Assembly (NCBI RefSeq): GCF_015210005.1 | Contig: NZ_MU158697.1 | Span: 372,001-436,000, forward strand | Reading direction: 5' to 3' | DNA length: 64,000 nucleotides | Source: Sphingobacterium hungaricum | Lineage (GTDB): Bacteria > Bacteroidota > Bacteroidia > Sphingobacteriales > Sphingobacteriaceae | Shown here: piece after piece, positions 18,720 through 28,351 of the stretch | How positions within the stretch are numbered: position 1 is the first letter of the stretch | Layout: the number at the start of each line of letters is the position of its first letter | Position numbers and translations under genes: made by a program | The notes under the pieces: generated by a model | Database searches by the model: none | The model's input: the letters and a program-made list of their open reading frames with translations, nothing else | What the model was told of the DNA's origin: nothing

Positions 18720-18995
18720 CTACAGAACTGCGTAAATATCAGACTCACGCATAATTAAATACTCTTTACCTTCGTAAGTGATTTCTGTTCCTGCATATTT
18801 ACCATACAAAACTTTATCACCAACTTGTACAGTTAGAGGCTCTTCTGGTCTTCCAGTTCCAACCGCAACAATTGTTCCTTGAGATGGTTTTTCTTTAGCC
18901 GTATCGGGAATATAAATACCTGACGCCGTTTTTTCTTCTGCAGGGGCAGCTTCAACTACCACTCTGTCTCCAATAGGTTTAATACTTAATGCCAT
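18720..18995 (-). CDS. groES: Co-chaperonin GroES
   Basis: Heptameric lid of the GroEL chamber. 91 residues: [19 protein letters not shown], the mobile loop [19 protein letters not shown], and [30 protein letters not shown]. First gene of groES-groEL. The upstream 200 bases contain no recognisable CIRCE inverted repeat or clear TAnnTTTG box. Confidence 0.97.
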   Translation of the reverse strand: MALSIKPIGDRVVVEAAPAEEKTASGIYIPDTAKEKPSQGTIVAVGTGRPEEPLTVQVGDKVLYGKYAGTEITYEGKEYLIMRESDIYAVL

Positions 18996-19145
18996 AATTA
19001 TTTAATTGTTATTATTTAAATGTTTATATACTTCACTCCTCACCAATTATGCCAAAGAAAAATAGCTTGCTATTCTTGACAATATTTCATCGAATATTTT
19101 CTGATTGTCACGACATCTGCTGATGATGTGTCAGGATGTCAGCAC

Positions 19146-19178
19146 ATAAAAAAAGCCTCTTGGTACCCAAGAAGCTTT
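19146..19178 (-). terminator. secG operon terminator
   Basis: On the minus strand AAGCTTCTTGG pairs with CCAAGAGGCTT (one G-T wobble) around a GTA loop and is followed by a T-run. It separates the miaB-secG operon from groES. Confidence 0.8.
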
Positions 19179-19197
19179 CTTTATATTTTTATTCAAA

Positions 19198-19557
19198 TTA
19201 GTTTGCTGTATCAGCAGGCGTTTGAGCCGGCGCAGGAGATGTTGTTCCTGGAGCTGTATTGTTCAAATTCAAGTTAGGTACTTGTTGAGGAGCTTCGATT
19301 TGATCTCCTAAACCACCGCCTGTAGTTGAACTGCCTGAAGGGCCAACGATGTTAATTGCTAAACAGAAAACCATTAATGCAATAACTAATGCCCATGTTC
19401 CTTTTTCTAAAAAATCACTTGTGCGTTTTACGCCCATAATGTTAGATCCACCTGCAAAACCCGATGATAAACCACCACCTTTTGGATTCTGTATTAATAC
19501 AAAAAAGGATAATAACACACTTGTTGCAATAATTAGGATAATTAATAACGTTGTCAT
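19198..19557 (-). CDS. secG: Preprotein translocase subunit SecG
   Basis: Small inner-membrane partner of SecYE. 119 residues with two hydrophobic helices (about 3-23 and 52-71) joined by the signature loop LIQNPKGGGLSSGFAGGSN and MGVKRTSDFLEKGTW. The C-terminal tail is rich in Thr/Pro/Ala and low complexity, as in many Bacteroidota SecG proteins. Last gene of the miaB operon, 15 bases after the TPR gene. Confidence 0.93.
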   Translation of the reverse strand: MTTLLIILIIATSVLLSFFVLIQNPKGGGLSSGFAGGSNIMGVKRTSDFLEKGTWALVIALMVFCLAINIVGPSGSSTTGGGLGDQIEAPQQVPNLNLNNTAPGTTSPAPAQTPADTAN

Positions 19558-19572
19558 TCTGATATACTTATT

Positions 19573-20592
19573 TTAAAATTTTTCTTCTGTTTCTTGAATT
19601 CGGTGCGCAAAATACGATTTTTTTTCTGGAAACCTCAAAATTAATTTTTTGAAAACCTCAATCGCTTTTGGGTACAAGCCCTGTTCAATATAAATGTTCG
19701 CCAAAGTCTCTGTCACAAAGGTATATTGTTCTTCGGAACTCTTGCGCGCTTTGTTCTCCGTATTCAATGCATTCGGAGATGGCGGATGAATTTGAGGTTC
19801 TTCACGAATGAATTTTTCAATCACCTCATCCGATTTTTTCACTTGCGTGAATTCAACGGTCTTTTGTTTGACCGCATCACTTAATTTGTCTTCTGGATTT
19901 TGAAGATGGAAAATATTTTCGCGGATTTGCTGATCCAATAATGCAGCTTCCAATTTGCCGGAATCAAATTTCGAGGCAGGAGGTTTTGGCAAATGTGGAC
20001 TCGCAAATGGCTGATAAGTTTCTGCATGTTCCAAACGTGTTTTGTGAAGCCACCATCTGAAACTGTAAGGCATCAGTTCATCATTGTACAAACTGATATC
20101 TTCCTTTTCGTCTTGCGCCAATTGGATTTCTGCAGAACCATTTTCTTTATGGTCTGTTAGTTCAAAATAATTTGAACTTCCTATTCCTTCTTGTATGAAT
20201 TTCTCTAAAGCTTCGTCTTCTCTATCTTGATTTTCTGAAGAAAAATCTTCCGCTTCTTCGATTTCTGCGGGAGTTTCCAGAATTTCAATAACTTCTTCCT
20301 CTTGTTCGACAATAGTTTCAGCAATCGGTTCTTCTTTCGCTTTAGGCGTATGTTTTACTTCACTTTCGACAAACTCTTTTAACCAAGCAACCGAGGACGA
20401 ATACAGCAATGTTTTTGACATGCCCTCCGCATTTCCTTCTAAGAATTGTTTTCGCTGGTAAGACAACTGCAAAGGCTGTGAATACGCATATTTTTGCAAC
20501 AAATGCAAAAAAGCGTCATGATCCACCTCCGCTGGATTTGCTAATGCCTGACGAAAAGATGCCTTTAGGAAGTCCTGATTAAAATTTGACAT
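19573..20592 (-). CDS. TPR-containing protein of unknown function
   Basis: 339 residues from ATG 20592 (MSNFNQDFLKASFRQAL); a start at 20616 would run into the lptE stop. The first about 75 residues are helical; residues 85-160 are very acidic and low complexity (EEEVIEILETPAEIEEAEDF); the C-terminus has one clear tetratricopeptide unit (LANIYIEQGLYPKAIEVFKKL). No signal peptide, so cytoplasmic. Found regularly between lptE and secG in Sphingobacteriaceae. Possibly a scaffold for envelope export, but nothing in the sequence proves this. Confidence 0.8.
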   Translation of the reverse strand: MSNFNQDFLKASFRQALANPAEVDHDAFLHLLQKYAYSQPLQLSYQRKQFLEGNAEGMSKTLLYSSSVAWLKEFVESEVKHTPKAKEEPIAETIVEQEEEVIEILETPAEIEEAEDFSSENQDREDEALEKFIQEGIGSSNYFELTDHKENGSAEIQLAQDEKEDISLYNDELMPYSFRWWLHKTRLEHAETYQPFASPHLPKPPASKFDSGKLEAALLDQQIRENIFHLQNPEDKLSDAVKQKTVEFTQVKKSDEVIEKFIREEPQIHPPSPNALNTENKARKSSEEQYTFVTETLANIYIEQGLYPKAIEVFKKLILRFPEKKSYFAHRIQETEEKF

Positions 20593-20602
20593 ACGTAATT
20601 GT

Positions 20603-21127
20603 TTACCAGTTTGCAAAAGCTCTATTGTAAATATCTTCGGTGAGCATCTTGATAATATCGAGATTCAACTGTGCTTCCTGCGCTTGAATGTCACCAGAAA
20701 ATTCTTTAAATTGAGTAAATGACTGTTCAAAATCACTTTCTCCCGTTTGATCGATCCGGTTTGTGTATTTAACTTTTACCGTGATGCTCAATCTGTTTAA
20801 TGCTGCACGGTCCGTCGTTGCATCTACTGCAGCAGGAGCAATCACATAATTTGTAATTACGCCTTCGAAAATAGCGTCGCCGTCTTGAGAGACTTGACTT
20901 AATCTGGATTGTGTACGAATACGCTCTTTTAAACCCTCTGTAAAATTCTGAGCCAAGGTGTTGAATACCATCGGTGCGATGTTCTCAAAATACAAAACCG
21001 TAACGGTTTTCATATTATCGGGAATAGTACCGCCACTCAAACTATAGGAAACGCCACAGCCTTGAAACAGAAAACTCGTGCTACCAATAAAAATAAAGTA
21101 GAGTGCTATAGACTTTAATTTTCTCAT
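20603..21127 (-). CDS. lptE: LPS assembly lipoprotein LptE family
   Basis: Outer-membrane lipoprotein expected to plug the LptD barrel and deliver LPS to the cell surface. 174 residues; lipobox FQGC at Cys24, then GVSYSLSGGTIP, the conserved family opening, and VTVLYFENIAPM. The rest matches the Bacteroidota LptE pattern with alternating strands and C-terminal helix (LDIIKMLTEDIYNRAFANW). Lies between the sigma-54 activator gene and the TPR gene with gaps of about 10 bases each, so one operon. Confidence 0.87.
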   Translation of the reverse strand: MRKLKSIALYFIFIGSTSFLFQGCGVSYSLSGGTIPDNMKTVTVLYFENIAPMVFNTLAQNFTEGLKERIRTQSRLSQVSQDGDAIFEGVITNYVIAPAAVDATTDRAALNRLSITVKVKYTNRIDQTGESDFEQSFTQFKEFSGDIQAQEAQLNLDIIKMLTEDIYNRAFANW

Positions 21128-21137
21128 TCTAATCTTA

Positions 21138-22406
21138 CTAATCTAAATTTAAGTCTTTAATTTTTCTATACAAAGTCCGTTCTGAAATACCCAACTCCTG
21201 AGCAGCGGATTTCCGTTTTCCTTTGTGTTTTTTCAATGCCTTTTTAATCAAATCAGATTCTTTCTCCACTAAAGACAAAGACTCTTCAACTTCTTCCGCA
21301 TCTTGCGTATCGTAAGACAAATAATCCGAATTATCGGAATTGTTATTAGATGGATTGCGAATCGTTAATGTCGGTGAAGAATTCATGGACTCATCACCCA
21401 GCAAATTTCCAGATGAAGGACGAACTTCTTGATACAATTGATTGATGTAGGGAGAATTTTCTTCAAACGTATTGTTGTTTACGCCGTTTTGAATTAATTC
21501 AACCACTAATTTTTTCAAATCGCCCATATCCTTTTTCATGTCAAAAAGAACTTTGTAGAGAATATCACGTTCTGAAAAATCTTCCTTCCCTCCATCCTTT
21601 ACGAAAACAGGCAGGAAGTTTTTATTTTCTTTTGGCAAATAGTTCGCCAGTGTGTCGGCGTCTACTACACGCTCTGTTTCGAGAACAGCAATTTGCTCCG
21701 CAATATTTTTTAACTGGCGCACATTTCCTGGCCAAGAATAATTGGCTAATGCTTCTTGTGCATCCGGTGTTAATTGTATGCTCGGTGAGCGGTATTTGTC
21801 TGAAAAATCAACAATGAATTTTCTGAACAACAAATTAATATCTTCTTTACGTTCACGTAGCGAAGGAATTTTCAAGGGAACGGTATTCAAACGGTAATAC
21901 AAGTCCTCGCGGAATTTTCCTTTAAGAACCGCATCAAATACATCGACGTTTGTTGCCGCGACTACCCGAACATTCGTTTTCTGAACTTTGGAAGAACCCA
22001 CGCGAATGTATTCGCCAGACTCCAAGACACGCAATAAACGCGCTTGCGTACCCAAAGGCAATTCACCTACTTCATCCAGAAATATCGTTCCGCCATCAAC
22101 CACTTCAAAATAACCTTTACGTGCTTCATGCGCACCGGTAAAAGACCCTTTTTCGTGCCCGAATAACTCAGAATCAATTGTTCCTTCAGGAATAGCTCCA
22201 CAGTTTACCGCAATAAAAGGCCCGTGTTTTCGGGCGCTCAGCTGATGAATGATGTGTGAAAAAACTTCTTTACCAGAACCGCTTTCACCTTGTATCAAAA
22301 CCGAAATATCCGTCGGCGCTACCTGTCGGGCAATATCAATCGCTCGATTAAGCAAGGGAGAATTCCCAATAATACCAAACCTATTTTTTATATCTTGATT
22401 GTCCAC
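21138..22406 (-). CDS. Sigma-54-dependent transcriptional activator without receiver domain
   Basis: AAA+ enhancer-binding protein, 422 residues. It starts almost directly with the AAA+ domain: Walker A GESGSGKE (40-47), sigma-54 contact loop GSFTGA (87-92, Ser in place of the usual Ala), Walker B IFLDEVGE (108-115), arginine-finger region FREDLYYRLNTVP. A roughly 110-residue variable linker (about 265-375) precedes a Fis-type HTH at the C-terminus (AAQELGISERTLYRKIKDL). With no N-terminal regulatory domain, control must act through level or another protein. Co-directional with miaB (15-base gap) and lptE. Confidence 0.93.
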   Translation of the reverse strand: MDNQDIKNRFGIIGNSPLLNRAIDIARQVAPTDISVLIQGESGSGKEVFSHIIHQLSARKHGPFIAVNCGAIPEGTIDSELFGHEKGSFTGAHEARKGYFEVVDGGTIFLDEVGELPLGTQARLLRVLESGEYIRVGSSKVQKTNVRVVAATNVDVFDAVLKGKFREDLYYRLNTVPLKIPSLRERKEDINLLFRKFIVDFSDKYRSPSIQLTPDAQEALANYSWPGNVRQLKNIAEQIAVLETERVVDADTLANYLPKENKNFLPVFVKDGGKEDFSERDILYKVLFDMKKDMGDLKKLVVELIQNGVNNNTFEENSPYINQLYQEVRPSSGNLLGDESMNSSPTLTIRNPSNNNSDNSDYLSYDTQDAEEVEESLSLVEKESDLIKKALKKHKGKRKSAAQELGISERTLYRKIKDLNLD

Positions 22407-22421
22407 AGTAATCCGAATTAA

Positions 22422-23846
22422 TTAATCTACTATTCGACCTTTTAATGTTGCTGATGTGCAAGATTCACCTAAAACTTGTACATAGTCTCCCACTTTATAC
22501 CTAGGGTCCACAGGAAAAACAACCATTGTATTTTGGTCATTGCGGCCGCAATAATCGAAATCCGAACGCTTTGAGAAACCTTCGATTAAGACTTTCTGGG
22601 TCTTGCCGACGTAATTTTGCAAACGAAGCAAACTGTGCTCCCTTTGTTTGTCAACGACTTCAGTCAAGCGGCGTTTTTTTACTTCTTCCGGAATATCATC
22701 TGCGTAACGTTTTGCAGCCAATGTTCCTGGTCTTTCTGAATAGGCAAACATGTATGCAAAATCATATTGGACAAAGTCCATCATCGACAAGGTTTCCTGA
22801 TGCTCTTCTTCAGTTTCCGTACAGAATCCAGTAATCACATCGGTAGAAATGCTGCAGGTCGGAAGTATCCTACGAATTGCTTCTACACGCTCCATGTACC
22901 ATTCTCTGTCATAGGTTCTGTTCATCAAATCCAAAACTCTTGAATTTCCAGATTGAACCGGCAGGTGGATGTAGTTACAGATGTTCTCATAACTCGCCAT
23001 CGTATGCAATACTTCATCCGTAATATCTTTCGGATGTGAGGTTGAAAAACGCACGCGCAATTCAGGACTTACTTTGGCAACCATTTCCAGCAATTGAGCG
23101 AAATTGATTATCGATGCGTCTTCCTCTTTGCCGATTTTATATTTGTAGGAGTCAACATTTTGACCTAAAAGCGTTACTTCTTTATATCCTCTATTGAATA
23201 AATCTTCAGCTTCTTTGACAATAGATTCCGCATCGCGGCTACGTTCTCTCCCTCTCGTGAAAGGAACAACACAGAACGAACACATGTTATCACAGCCACG
23301 CATAATCGAAATAAACGCAGAGATTCCATTTGAATTTAATCGAACTGGACTGATGTCTGCATAGGTTTCTTCGCGGGAAAGCAACACATTCACTGCCTTG
23401 TTTCCATCGTCAACTTTGTTGATTAGATTCGGAAGGTCACGATAAGCATCCGGACCAACAACAACATCAACTAGTTTTTCTTCTTCTAAAAATTTAGATT
23501 TCAAACGCTCGGCCATACAACCTAAAACTCCGACGATCATTCCCGGATTTTTAGCTTTTGCATGTTCGAATTCTTTCAGTCGATTACGAACGCGAACTTC
23601 CGCATTTTCACGGATTGAACAGGTATTAATAAAGACAACATCTGCCTCTTTATAATCGCGTGTCGTTTCGAATCCATTATCTACCAAAATGGACGCGACA
23701 ATCTCGCTATCAGAAAAATTCATTTGACAACCATAACTCTCGATATATAATTTCCTGCCGGTAGAATTACCTGTAGGAATTAAATCCAAAGCCTCGCCTT
23801 GGCGGCTTTCATCGTGCGTTTTTGTTGTATGTGATAACTCTAACAT
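22422..23846 (-). CDS. miaB: tRNA-2-methylthio-N6-dimethylallyladenosine synthase MiaB
   Basis: Radical-SAM methylthiotransferase acting on i6A37 of tRNAs. 474 residues. N-terminal UPF0004 cluster cysteines Cys40 ([12 protein letters not shown]), Cys76 (NTCSIREN), Cys110 (VLGCMAERL); radical-SAM motif CDNMCSFC; C-terminal TRAM domain ([19 protein letters not shown]). The [10 protein letters not shown] block favours MiaB over the RimO or MtaB relatives. First gene of the operon ending at secG. Confidence 0.95.
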   Translation of the reverse strand: MLELSHTTKTHDESRQGEALDLIPTGNSTGRKLYIESYGCQMNFSDSEIVASILVDNGFETTRDYKEADVVFINTCSIRENAEVRVRNRLKEFEHAKAKNPGMIVGVLGCMAERLKSKFLEEEKLVDVVVGPDAYRDLPNLINKVDDGNKAVNVLLSREETYADISPVRLNSNGISAFISIMRGCDNMCSFCVVPFTRGRERSRDAESIVKEAEDLFNRGYKEVTLLGQNVDSYKYKIGKEEDASIINFAQLLEMVAKVSPELRVRFSTSHPKDITDEVLHTMASYENICNYIHLPVQSGNSRVLDLMNRTYDREWYMERVEAIRRILPTCSISTDVITGFCTETEEEHQETLSMMDFVQYDFAYMFAYSERPGTLAAKRYADDIPEEVKKRRLTEVVDKQREHSLLRLQNYVGKTQKVLIEGFSKRSDFDYCGRNDQNTMVVFPVDPRYKVGDYVQVLGESCTSATLKGRIVD

Positions 23847-23865
23847 AATCTATTTTCAAAGATTA

Positions 23866-23873
23866 CAAAGTTA
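23866..23873 (-). promoter_or_regulatory. Putative -7 box of the miaB operon
   Basis: CAAAGTTA on the plus strand is TAACTTTG on the coding strand, fitting TAnnTTTG. It ends 19 bases before the miaB ATG. No TTG at the -33 spacing is seen. Confidence 0.4.
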
Positions 23874-23936
23874 ATAATAAATTTTAAGAAAGAATGACAG
23901 TTTGTCAGAACGGGATAATATTAATACAAAATAAAC

Positions 23937-23968
23937 AATGCGCCTAAATCCTGAGATTTAGACGCATT
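23937..23968 (-). terminator. Probable terminator of the DUF4965 gene
   Basis: AATGCGCCTAAATC (23937-23950) and GATTTAGACGCATT (23955-23968) pair with one mismatch around a short loop. The trailing T-run on the minus strand is broken (TTGTTTATTTTG), so termination may be imperfect. It lies between the DUF4965 gene and miaB. Confidence 0.6.
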
Positions 23969-24022
23969 TTATTAAAATTATAAAACTAAATGATTGATTT
24001 GTTAAAGGTTTTCTTTCACCTA

Positions 24023-26533
24023 TTATTTCCCCAACTTATCGAATAATTGCTTCATAAAATAACCGCCCACAACGGAACGCGCTTTGAAATTCATCATTTT
24101 TCCAGAATGCGTATCATGCCAATCACTTATCGCAACACGGGAAGTCGTTTCATTCGCATATTGATACATCGGCTTCACAAATTTTAGAAAATCTTCATCA
24201 CTGTCGGTCAAACATGCTGACCATAACACCCAATCCGATTTGGTATATGTTTCTCTAGAATCTAATGGCAATCCATATTTATTTTGTTTCGTTAAATAAA
24301 AATTCACCTCAGTTTCATAAATATCTTTTGGGAAAATATTTAAGTCAAAAAGTTTATCCCAAACTAAATTATATTTCTGGCTCCAAGAACCTTCTTTATC
24401 GAAAGCTAGTTTGTAGTGGTCTTGATTGAATGCTAACTTTTTCCATTCTAGCGCCATTTCTTTGGCAAGGTTAGTATATTTCGTAGCTGTCGCTTGATCG
24501 CCTTTCAATTCGGCCATTTTACCATATCCAGCAATTCCCATAATTGCTTTGATGGACAAATTTGCATTGTGGGCCAAATGTCCAGCAAAATCATCTGTAC
24601 ACAATTGGTTTTCAGGATCCAACCCATTCTCGACCAAATAATTTGCCCAAATGGTCAATGTTTCCCAATGCTTGTCTGCATACTTTGTGTTTTTTTCCAA
24701 GATACTGATGGCTGTCGTCAACAACAACATATTTCCAGCTTCTTCAATCGGCATATCTTCGCCATACAATTGTCCATTCGCAACTGGATAAGTTCCCAAA
24801 TCATGCGCCGGATATGGCTTATTCCAGCGTCCGCTTTCACTGTAGTAAAAAATTCCAGTTAGCATTCCTTTCAGCAAATCTGGATTATAAATTAAATACA
24901 GCGGAGCTGAAGGATAGGTAATATCGACTGTATTGATACAGCCATTGCTGTGATTTTCTTTCGAAAGAAACAATAGATTTCCTTGATCGTCCTGAATCAA
25001 CTTATGAGCAGAAATTGATTGCCTATATGCCAAAGCACATAATTCCGCATACTCTTTCCCACCCGCTTTCGTTGCATCTTGGAATAATTGTGCGTCAAAA
25101 GCTTTTGCCTTTTTCATCGTCGACGCATAGTTTGAATAAGCTTTTTCAAAAGCATCGGTCATCGAGACTTTACCATCGTGTTTCCAATACGCAGTTTTAC
25201 GTTTGTAGAAATATTCAATGGCAAACTCATCATCATAACCAATCATCAGAAAGTCGCCCTTTCCTTCTGTCCCGACCGATTTCAATTCGTGGCTGTATGC
25301 TAAAGCAGTTCGTTGATTCGGAATAGTTTCAATGCCTGTTTTAGTTGCAGTGCCAGAAGCAATGACCCCACTTTTTTGGAACTGATCTTTCAGATCAAAA
25401 TAATTTCCAAAGCTGATCACTTTATCTTTTTGTTTCGGAGAGGAAAGATATGCATATCCCCAATCAATCCGCACACCATCACCTACTCGCTTTGTGTAGG
25501 GCTGATCAACGGTGCCGGTCTTGACATAGCTAAAATTATTTTTCTCAAATTTTTCGGTAACGATTGGCTGTGTATTATCATTAACTGCCAATTCTGGTGT
25601 AGTTTCGAAATACACCTGAACATCATGCTGTTTTTTGTCCAACGATTTTACCTGATACGAAATGTAAGAAATCGGAGTAGAAATCAAATCCAAATCGTCC
25701 AATAATAACGGTGAAGTAAAGACTAAATTCACTTCTACGGGACCACAAGTAAATGTATAATAACTTTGAGTCGGCATCACATTCACTGAAGTTTGTTTCG
25801 CTAATTCGAAGTCCTGAACGCCTTTTTCCTGCTTATACAATCCAAAATCTACATAAGCACCGCCAGCACGATTTTCGCAGTGTACTGCAATGACATTTTT
25901 CCCTGGCTTCAACAATTTCTTTGCTTCCTCAGTTAATGTCCAAGTCAAATTATCATTCCAAGAATAGTCTGTTTTTAATAATTCTTTACCGTTAAGATAC
26001 AATGTAAAAACATCATCATGTGAGTATTTTAAAATGTAGTTTGCTTCTTTATCGATGTCGCTTAATTCGAAACTTCTTCGGATCCAGATATTCTTGGAAT
26101 CCCAGTTAGTTTGCACATTTTTCGTGCCTTTTGTTCCGAACGATGCTTTGCCCTTTTTCCACGAAGCATCATTGAAGTCAAGACTTGTCCATGAACTTGC
26201 TGGTTTCGTTTCTGTATACTGCGCATTCCACTTTTCTGCATCGCTCATCGGGATAACTGTCGCCAAATTAGGCTCATTTTTTCCTAAAAACCGATACGAT
26301 TTCCCATCTACTCGAATCGCGCCAAATAAAGGATGTTTTGTTCCTGTCCAATGTTCTGTAGCTCCTTCAGTCAGTTCATTGTAAGGCGACCATATCGAAA
26401 AATAGGGATCTGAAGTGACTAACGGAACTGCAGGCGACCTGAGCTCAGTCTGATAGCCAGAACGATACAAGTCTTGCCCATTAGCAAATGACAGCCATAA
26501 AAAAGTGGAAACTACTAGAAAAAAATATTTCAT
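24023..26533 (-). CDS. Secreted glutaminase-like protein (DUF4964/DUF5127/DUF4965/DUF1793)
   Basis: 836 residues with a signal peptide (MKYFFLVVSTFLWLSFANGQ). The segment SPAVPLVTSDPYFSIWSP is the family N-terminal signature. Residues about 105-235 form a jelly-roll, sugar-binding-like insert (NIWIRRSFELSD, HDDVFTLYLNGKELL, GKNVIAVHCENRAGG) as in GH2-type binding domains. The C-terminal (alpha/alpha)6-like region has ENHSNGCINTVDITYPSAPLY, SGRWNKPYPAHDLGTYP and WVLWSACLTDSDEDF. Fungal homologues are called glutaminase GtaA, but activity in Bacteroidota is not settled; a glycoside hydrolase is equally possible. Monocistronic. Confidence 0.83.
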   Translation of the reverse strand: MKYFFLVVSTFLWLSFANGQDLYRSGYQTELRSPAVPLVTSDPYFSIWSPYNELTEGATEHWTGTKHPLFGAIRVDGKSYRFLGKNEPNLATVIPMSDAEKWNAQYTETKPASSWTSLDFNDASWKKGKASFGTKGTKNVQTNWDSKNIWIRRSFELSDIDKEANYILKYSHDDVFTLYLNGKELLKTDYSWNDNLTWTLTEEAKKLLKPGKNVIAVHCENRAGGAYVDFGLYKQEKGVQDFELAKQTSVNVMPTQSYYTFTCGPVEVNLVFTSPLLLDDLDLISTPISYISYQVKSLDKKQHDVQVYFETTPELAVNDNTQPIVTEKFEKNNFSYVKTGTVDQPYTKRVGDGVRIDWGYAYLSSPKQKDKVISFGNYFDLKDQFQKSGVIASGTATKTGIETIPNQRTALAYSHELKSVGTEGKGDFLMIGYDDEFAIEYFYKRKTAYWKHDGKVSMTDAFEKAYSNYASTMKKAKAFDAQLFQDATKAGGKEYAELCALAYRQSISAHKLIQDDQGNLLFLSKENHSNGCINTVDITYPSAPLYLIYNPDLLKGMLTGIFYYSESGRWNKPYPAHDLGTYPVANGQLYGEDMPIEEAGNMLLLTTAISILEKNTKYADKHWETLTIWANYLVENGLDPENQLCTDDFAGHLAHNANLSIKAIMGIAGYGKMAELKGDQATATKYTNLAKEMALEWKKLAFNQDHYKLAFDKEGSWSQKYNLVWDKLFDLNIFPKDIYETEVNFYLTKQNKYGLPLDSRETYTKSDWVLWSACLTDSDEDFLKFVKPMYQYANETTSRVAISDWHDTHSGKMMNFKARSVVGGYFMKQLFDKLGK

Positions 26534-26680
26534 GGTTTAGAATTTGGTTTATTATGTAATTGATTGTTCAGCAAGATTTTTTGCTAAAACGATTTAAATA
26601 TAGAAAATATTCAGTTGTAATCAAAAACTTCTTAATCCAAATATGCCATTGGCATTTTTCTGCAAGCTCCAACAAACGAA

Positions 26681-26710
26681 AAAACGCCTCCCAAAATTGG
26701 GAGGCGTTTT
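26681..26710. terminator. Strong terminator downstream of the OmpA lipoprotein gene
   Basis: AAAACGCCTCCCAA (26681-26694) pairs perfectly with TTGGGAGGCGTTTT (26697-26710) over a two-base loop. T-runs on both strands; the gene it serves is the minus-strand OmpA gene ending at 26734. Confidence 0.9.
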
Positions 26711-26733
26711 ACTATAGCAATCAAAAATAAAAT

Positions 26734-27426
26734 CTAGTTTGCGCCAGCTTCTTTTTGAGCTTCTTTTTGCATTTCTTTACTCGCTACGATTACAATCTCT
26801 ACGCGACGATTTTCTGCGCGGCCAGTTTCTGTATCATTTGAAGCAATTGGTTCTGAATAGTTTTTACCTTCAGTTTTAACACGGCTACCTGTCAATCCTT
26901 GAGAAACTGCAAAAGATTTAACTGCAGCTGCGCGTGAGTTTGATACTTTTTGGTTTGCAGAAAGCGTACCAACATTATCTGTATGTCCAATAACTAGAAT
27001 ATCTGTTCCTGGCTCTTTGTTTAAAGTCTCTACTAAGTTTGCAATGCTTTTTTGTGCTTCTGGTCTTAGCGTAGAACTATTAAAGTCAAATAAGATACCT
27101 TGATCAAATTTCACAATAATACCTTCGTCTGCTTTGATAACTTCAGCACCAGCCACTGTATTTTCAATCTCGCGAGCTTGTTTATCCATTTTATTACCGA
27201 TCAGTGTACCTGCAGCACCACCAATAACAGCACCTGCAATAGCACCGATTGCAGTATTACCTGCTTTACCACCGATTAACGCACCAACTGCACCACCCGC
27301 TGCTGTACCCACAACAGCACCTTTAGTAGTATTGTTCGTATTTTGGATTGTTGAACAACTTCCAAACAACATTGCAGAAGTTGCTAATGTTAATCCATAT
27401 ACCGCGACTTTTTTATTCAATTTCAT
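26734..27426 (-). CDS. OmpA-family peptidoglycan-binding lipoprotein with glycine zipper
   Basis: 230 residues. Lipobox LFGSC (Cys24), then a glycine-zipper stretch (GAVVGTAAGGAVGALIGGKAG and GAIAGAVIGGAAGTLIG, about 37-77), then an OmpA/MotB C-terminal domain: FDFNSSTLRPEAQKSI, VIGHTDNVGTLSANQKVSNSRA, GRAENRRVEIVI. The Asp and Arg that contact diaminopimelate are present. Resembles YiaD: an outer-membrane lipoprotein tethering the envelope to the cell wall. Monocistronic with its own terminator. Confidence 0.92.
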   Translation of the reverse strand: MKLNKKVAVYGLTLATSAMLFGSCSTIQNTNNTTKGAVVGTAAGGAVGALIGGKAGNTAIGAIAGAVIGGAAGTLIGNKMDKQAREIENTVAGAEVIKADEGIIVKFDQGILFDFNSSTLRPEAQKSIANLVETLNKEPGTDILVIGHTDNVGTLSANQKVSNSRAAAVKSFAVSQGLTGSRVKTEGKNYSEPIASNDTETGRAENRRVEIVIVASKEMQKEAQKEAGAN

Positions 27427-27528
27427 AATAATTTAATTTAGGTAGTAACGAATCAAAGCAAATGCCAAACTATCTTCTAAGAAAATTTTATTGTTTAAAA
27501 CGTTAAAAATAAGAACATTAAAGAATAA

Positions 27529-28290
27529 CTATCTTTCTTGCTCAGGAATCTCAAGCTTAGGTAACCGTTGTGGTTTCGGTCTTCCGTTCGCTTCCCATGA
27601 AGCAAAAGAGGTGTTGATGTATTTCATCAAATCGTATTGCCCCCAGTTTTGAATTGCCGTATAAGAAGGTCTATAATATTCCATAAAATCTTGCAAATCT
27701 TGGCCTTCCAGCTTAGTCAACTGCGTGACGATGGATTTATTGAATATGCGGTCTACTTTCGTTTGTTCCAATTCCAAATCCATATACCGCTCAAAACGCT
27801 TTGCATTCTTTGCTTCTTTTCCAAACAAGTTGTACAATGCTGTTGCTGGACTGCTTAAATAGGTTCCTACAGAATTCTTGCCACCATTGTAAATTCCTTT
27901 GCGCTCGTAATCGCGAAGTATGCTGTTCATTTCACCTTCTTTGGTGTTACGCGTGACAAGGACTGTCTCGATTTCGAGACCCGCTTGCATGTCAATCAGA
28001 ATATCTTCAAGAGTCTGAATAACCGTTTTTACCGGTCCATAACCCACTTTACTGAAAGCTAAACTATCACCTACCGCAGCTTCAATCATAAACACACCAT
28101 ACACACTCGTTTGAACCATGCGCGAAGTCCGGAGATTCTTAACACTGACTTCAGCTAAGCGTGTGCTAGTACCTTTTTCCATGACCAAACCCGAAACATT
28201 GCTCGGTGTATATTGCGAATACGCATTCGAAACCATTAGTAAACAGATCGATAGCAATGTCCCCAGAAAATATTTTAGATAAATATTCAT
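27529..28290 (-). CDS. Exported protein with carboxypeptidase-like regulatory domain
   Basis: 253 residues, signal peptide ending NAYSQ. Residues about 31-110 are a CarboxypepD_reg-like beta-sandwich (VSGLVMEKGTSTRLAEVSVKN, SVYGVFMIEAAVGDSLAFSKVGY). The remainder is helical (NSILRDYERKGIYNGGKNS, DLELEQTKVDRIFN) and ends in a Pro-rich tail. Such proteins are common, function unknown, in Bacteroidota envelopes. No clear operon partner: 102 bases to the OmpA gene, 61 to the small gene upstream. Confidence 0.78.
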   Translation of the reverse strand: MNIYLKYFLGTLLSICLLMVSNAYSQYTPSNVSGLVMEKGTSTRLAEVSVKNLRTSRMVQTSVYGVFMIEAAVGDSLAFSKVGYGPVKTVIQTLEDILIDMQAGLEIETVLVTRNTKEGEMNSILRDYERKGIYNGGKNSVGTYLSSPATALYNLFGKEAKNAKRFERYMDLELEQTKVDRIFNKSIVTQLTKLEGQDLQDFMEYYRPSYTAIQNWGQYDLMKYINTSFASWEANGRPKPQRLPKLEIPEQER

Positions 28291-28351
28291 TAAATTAAAA
28301 GTAACAATACTTTTTGCAGTTAAGTGTTAAAAAACGATAAAATAAAGCGAA

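Noticed and set aside
18996..19145. CIRCE/HrcA operator before groES
   Set aside because: No TTAGCACTC-N9-GAGTGCTAA-like repeat is present; only loose repeats of TGTCAG/TGACA type.
27134..27436. 100-residue Ala/Pro-rich ORF on the plus strand
   Set aside because: It is the antisense shadow of the glycine-zipper stretch of the OmpA lipoprotein gene.
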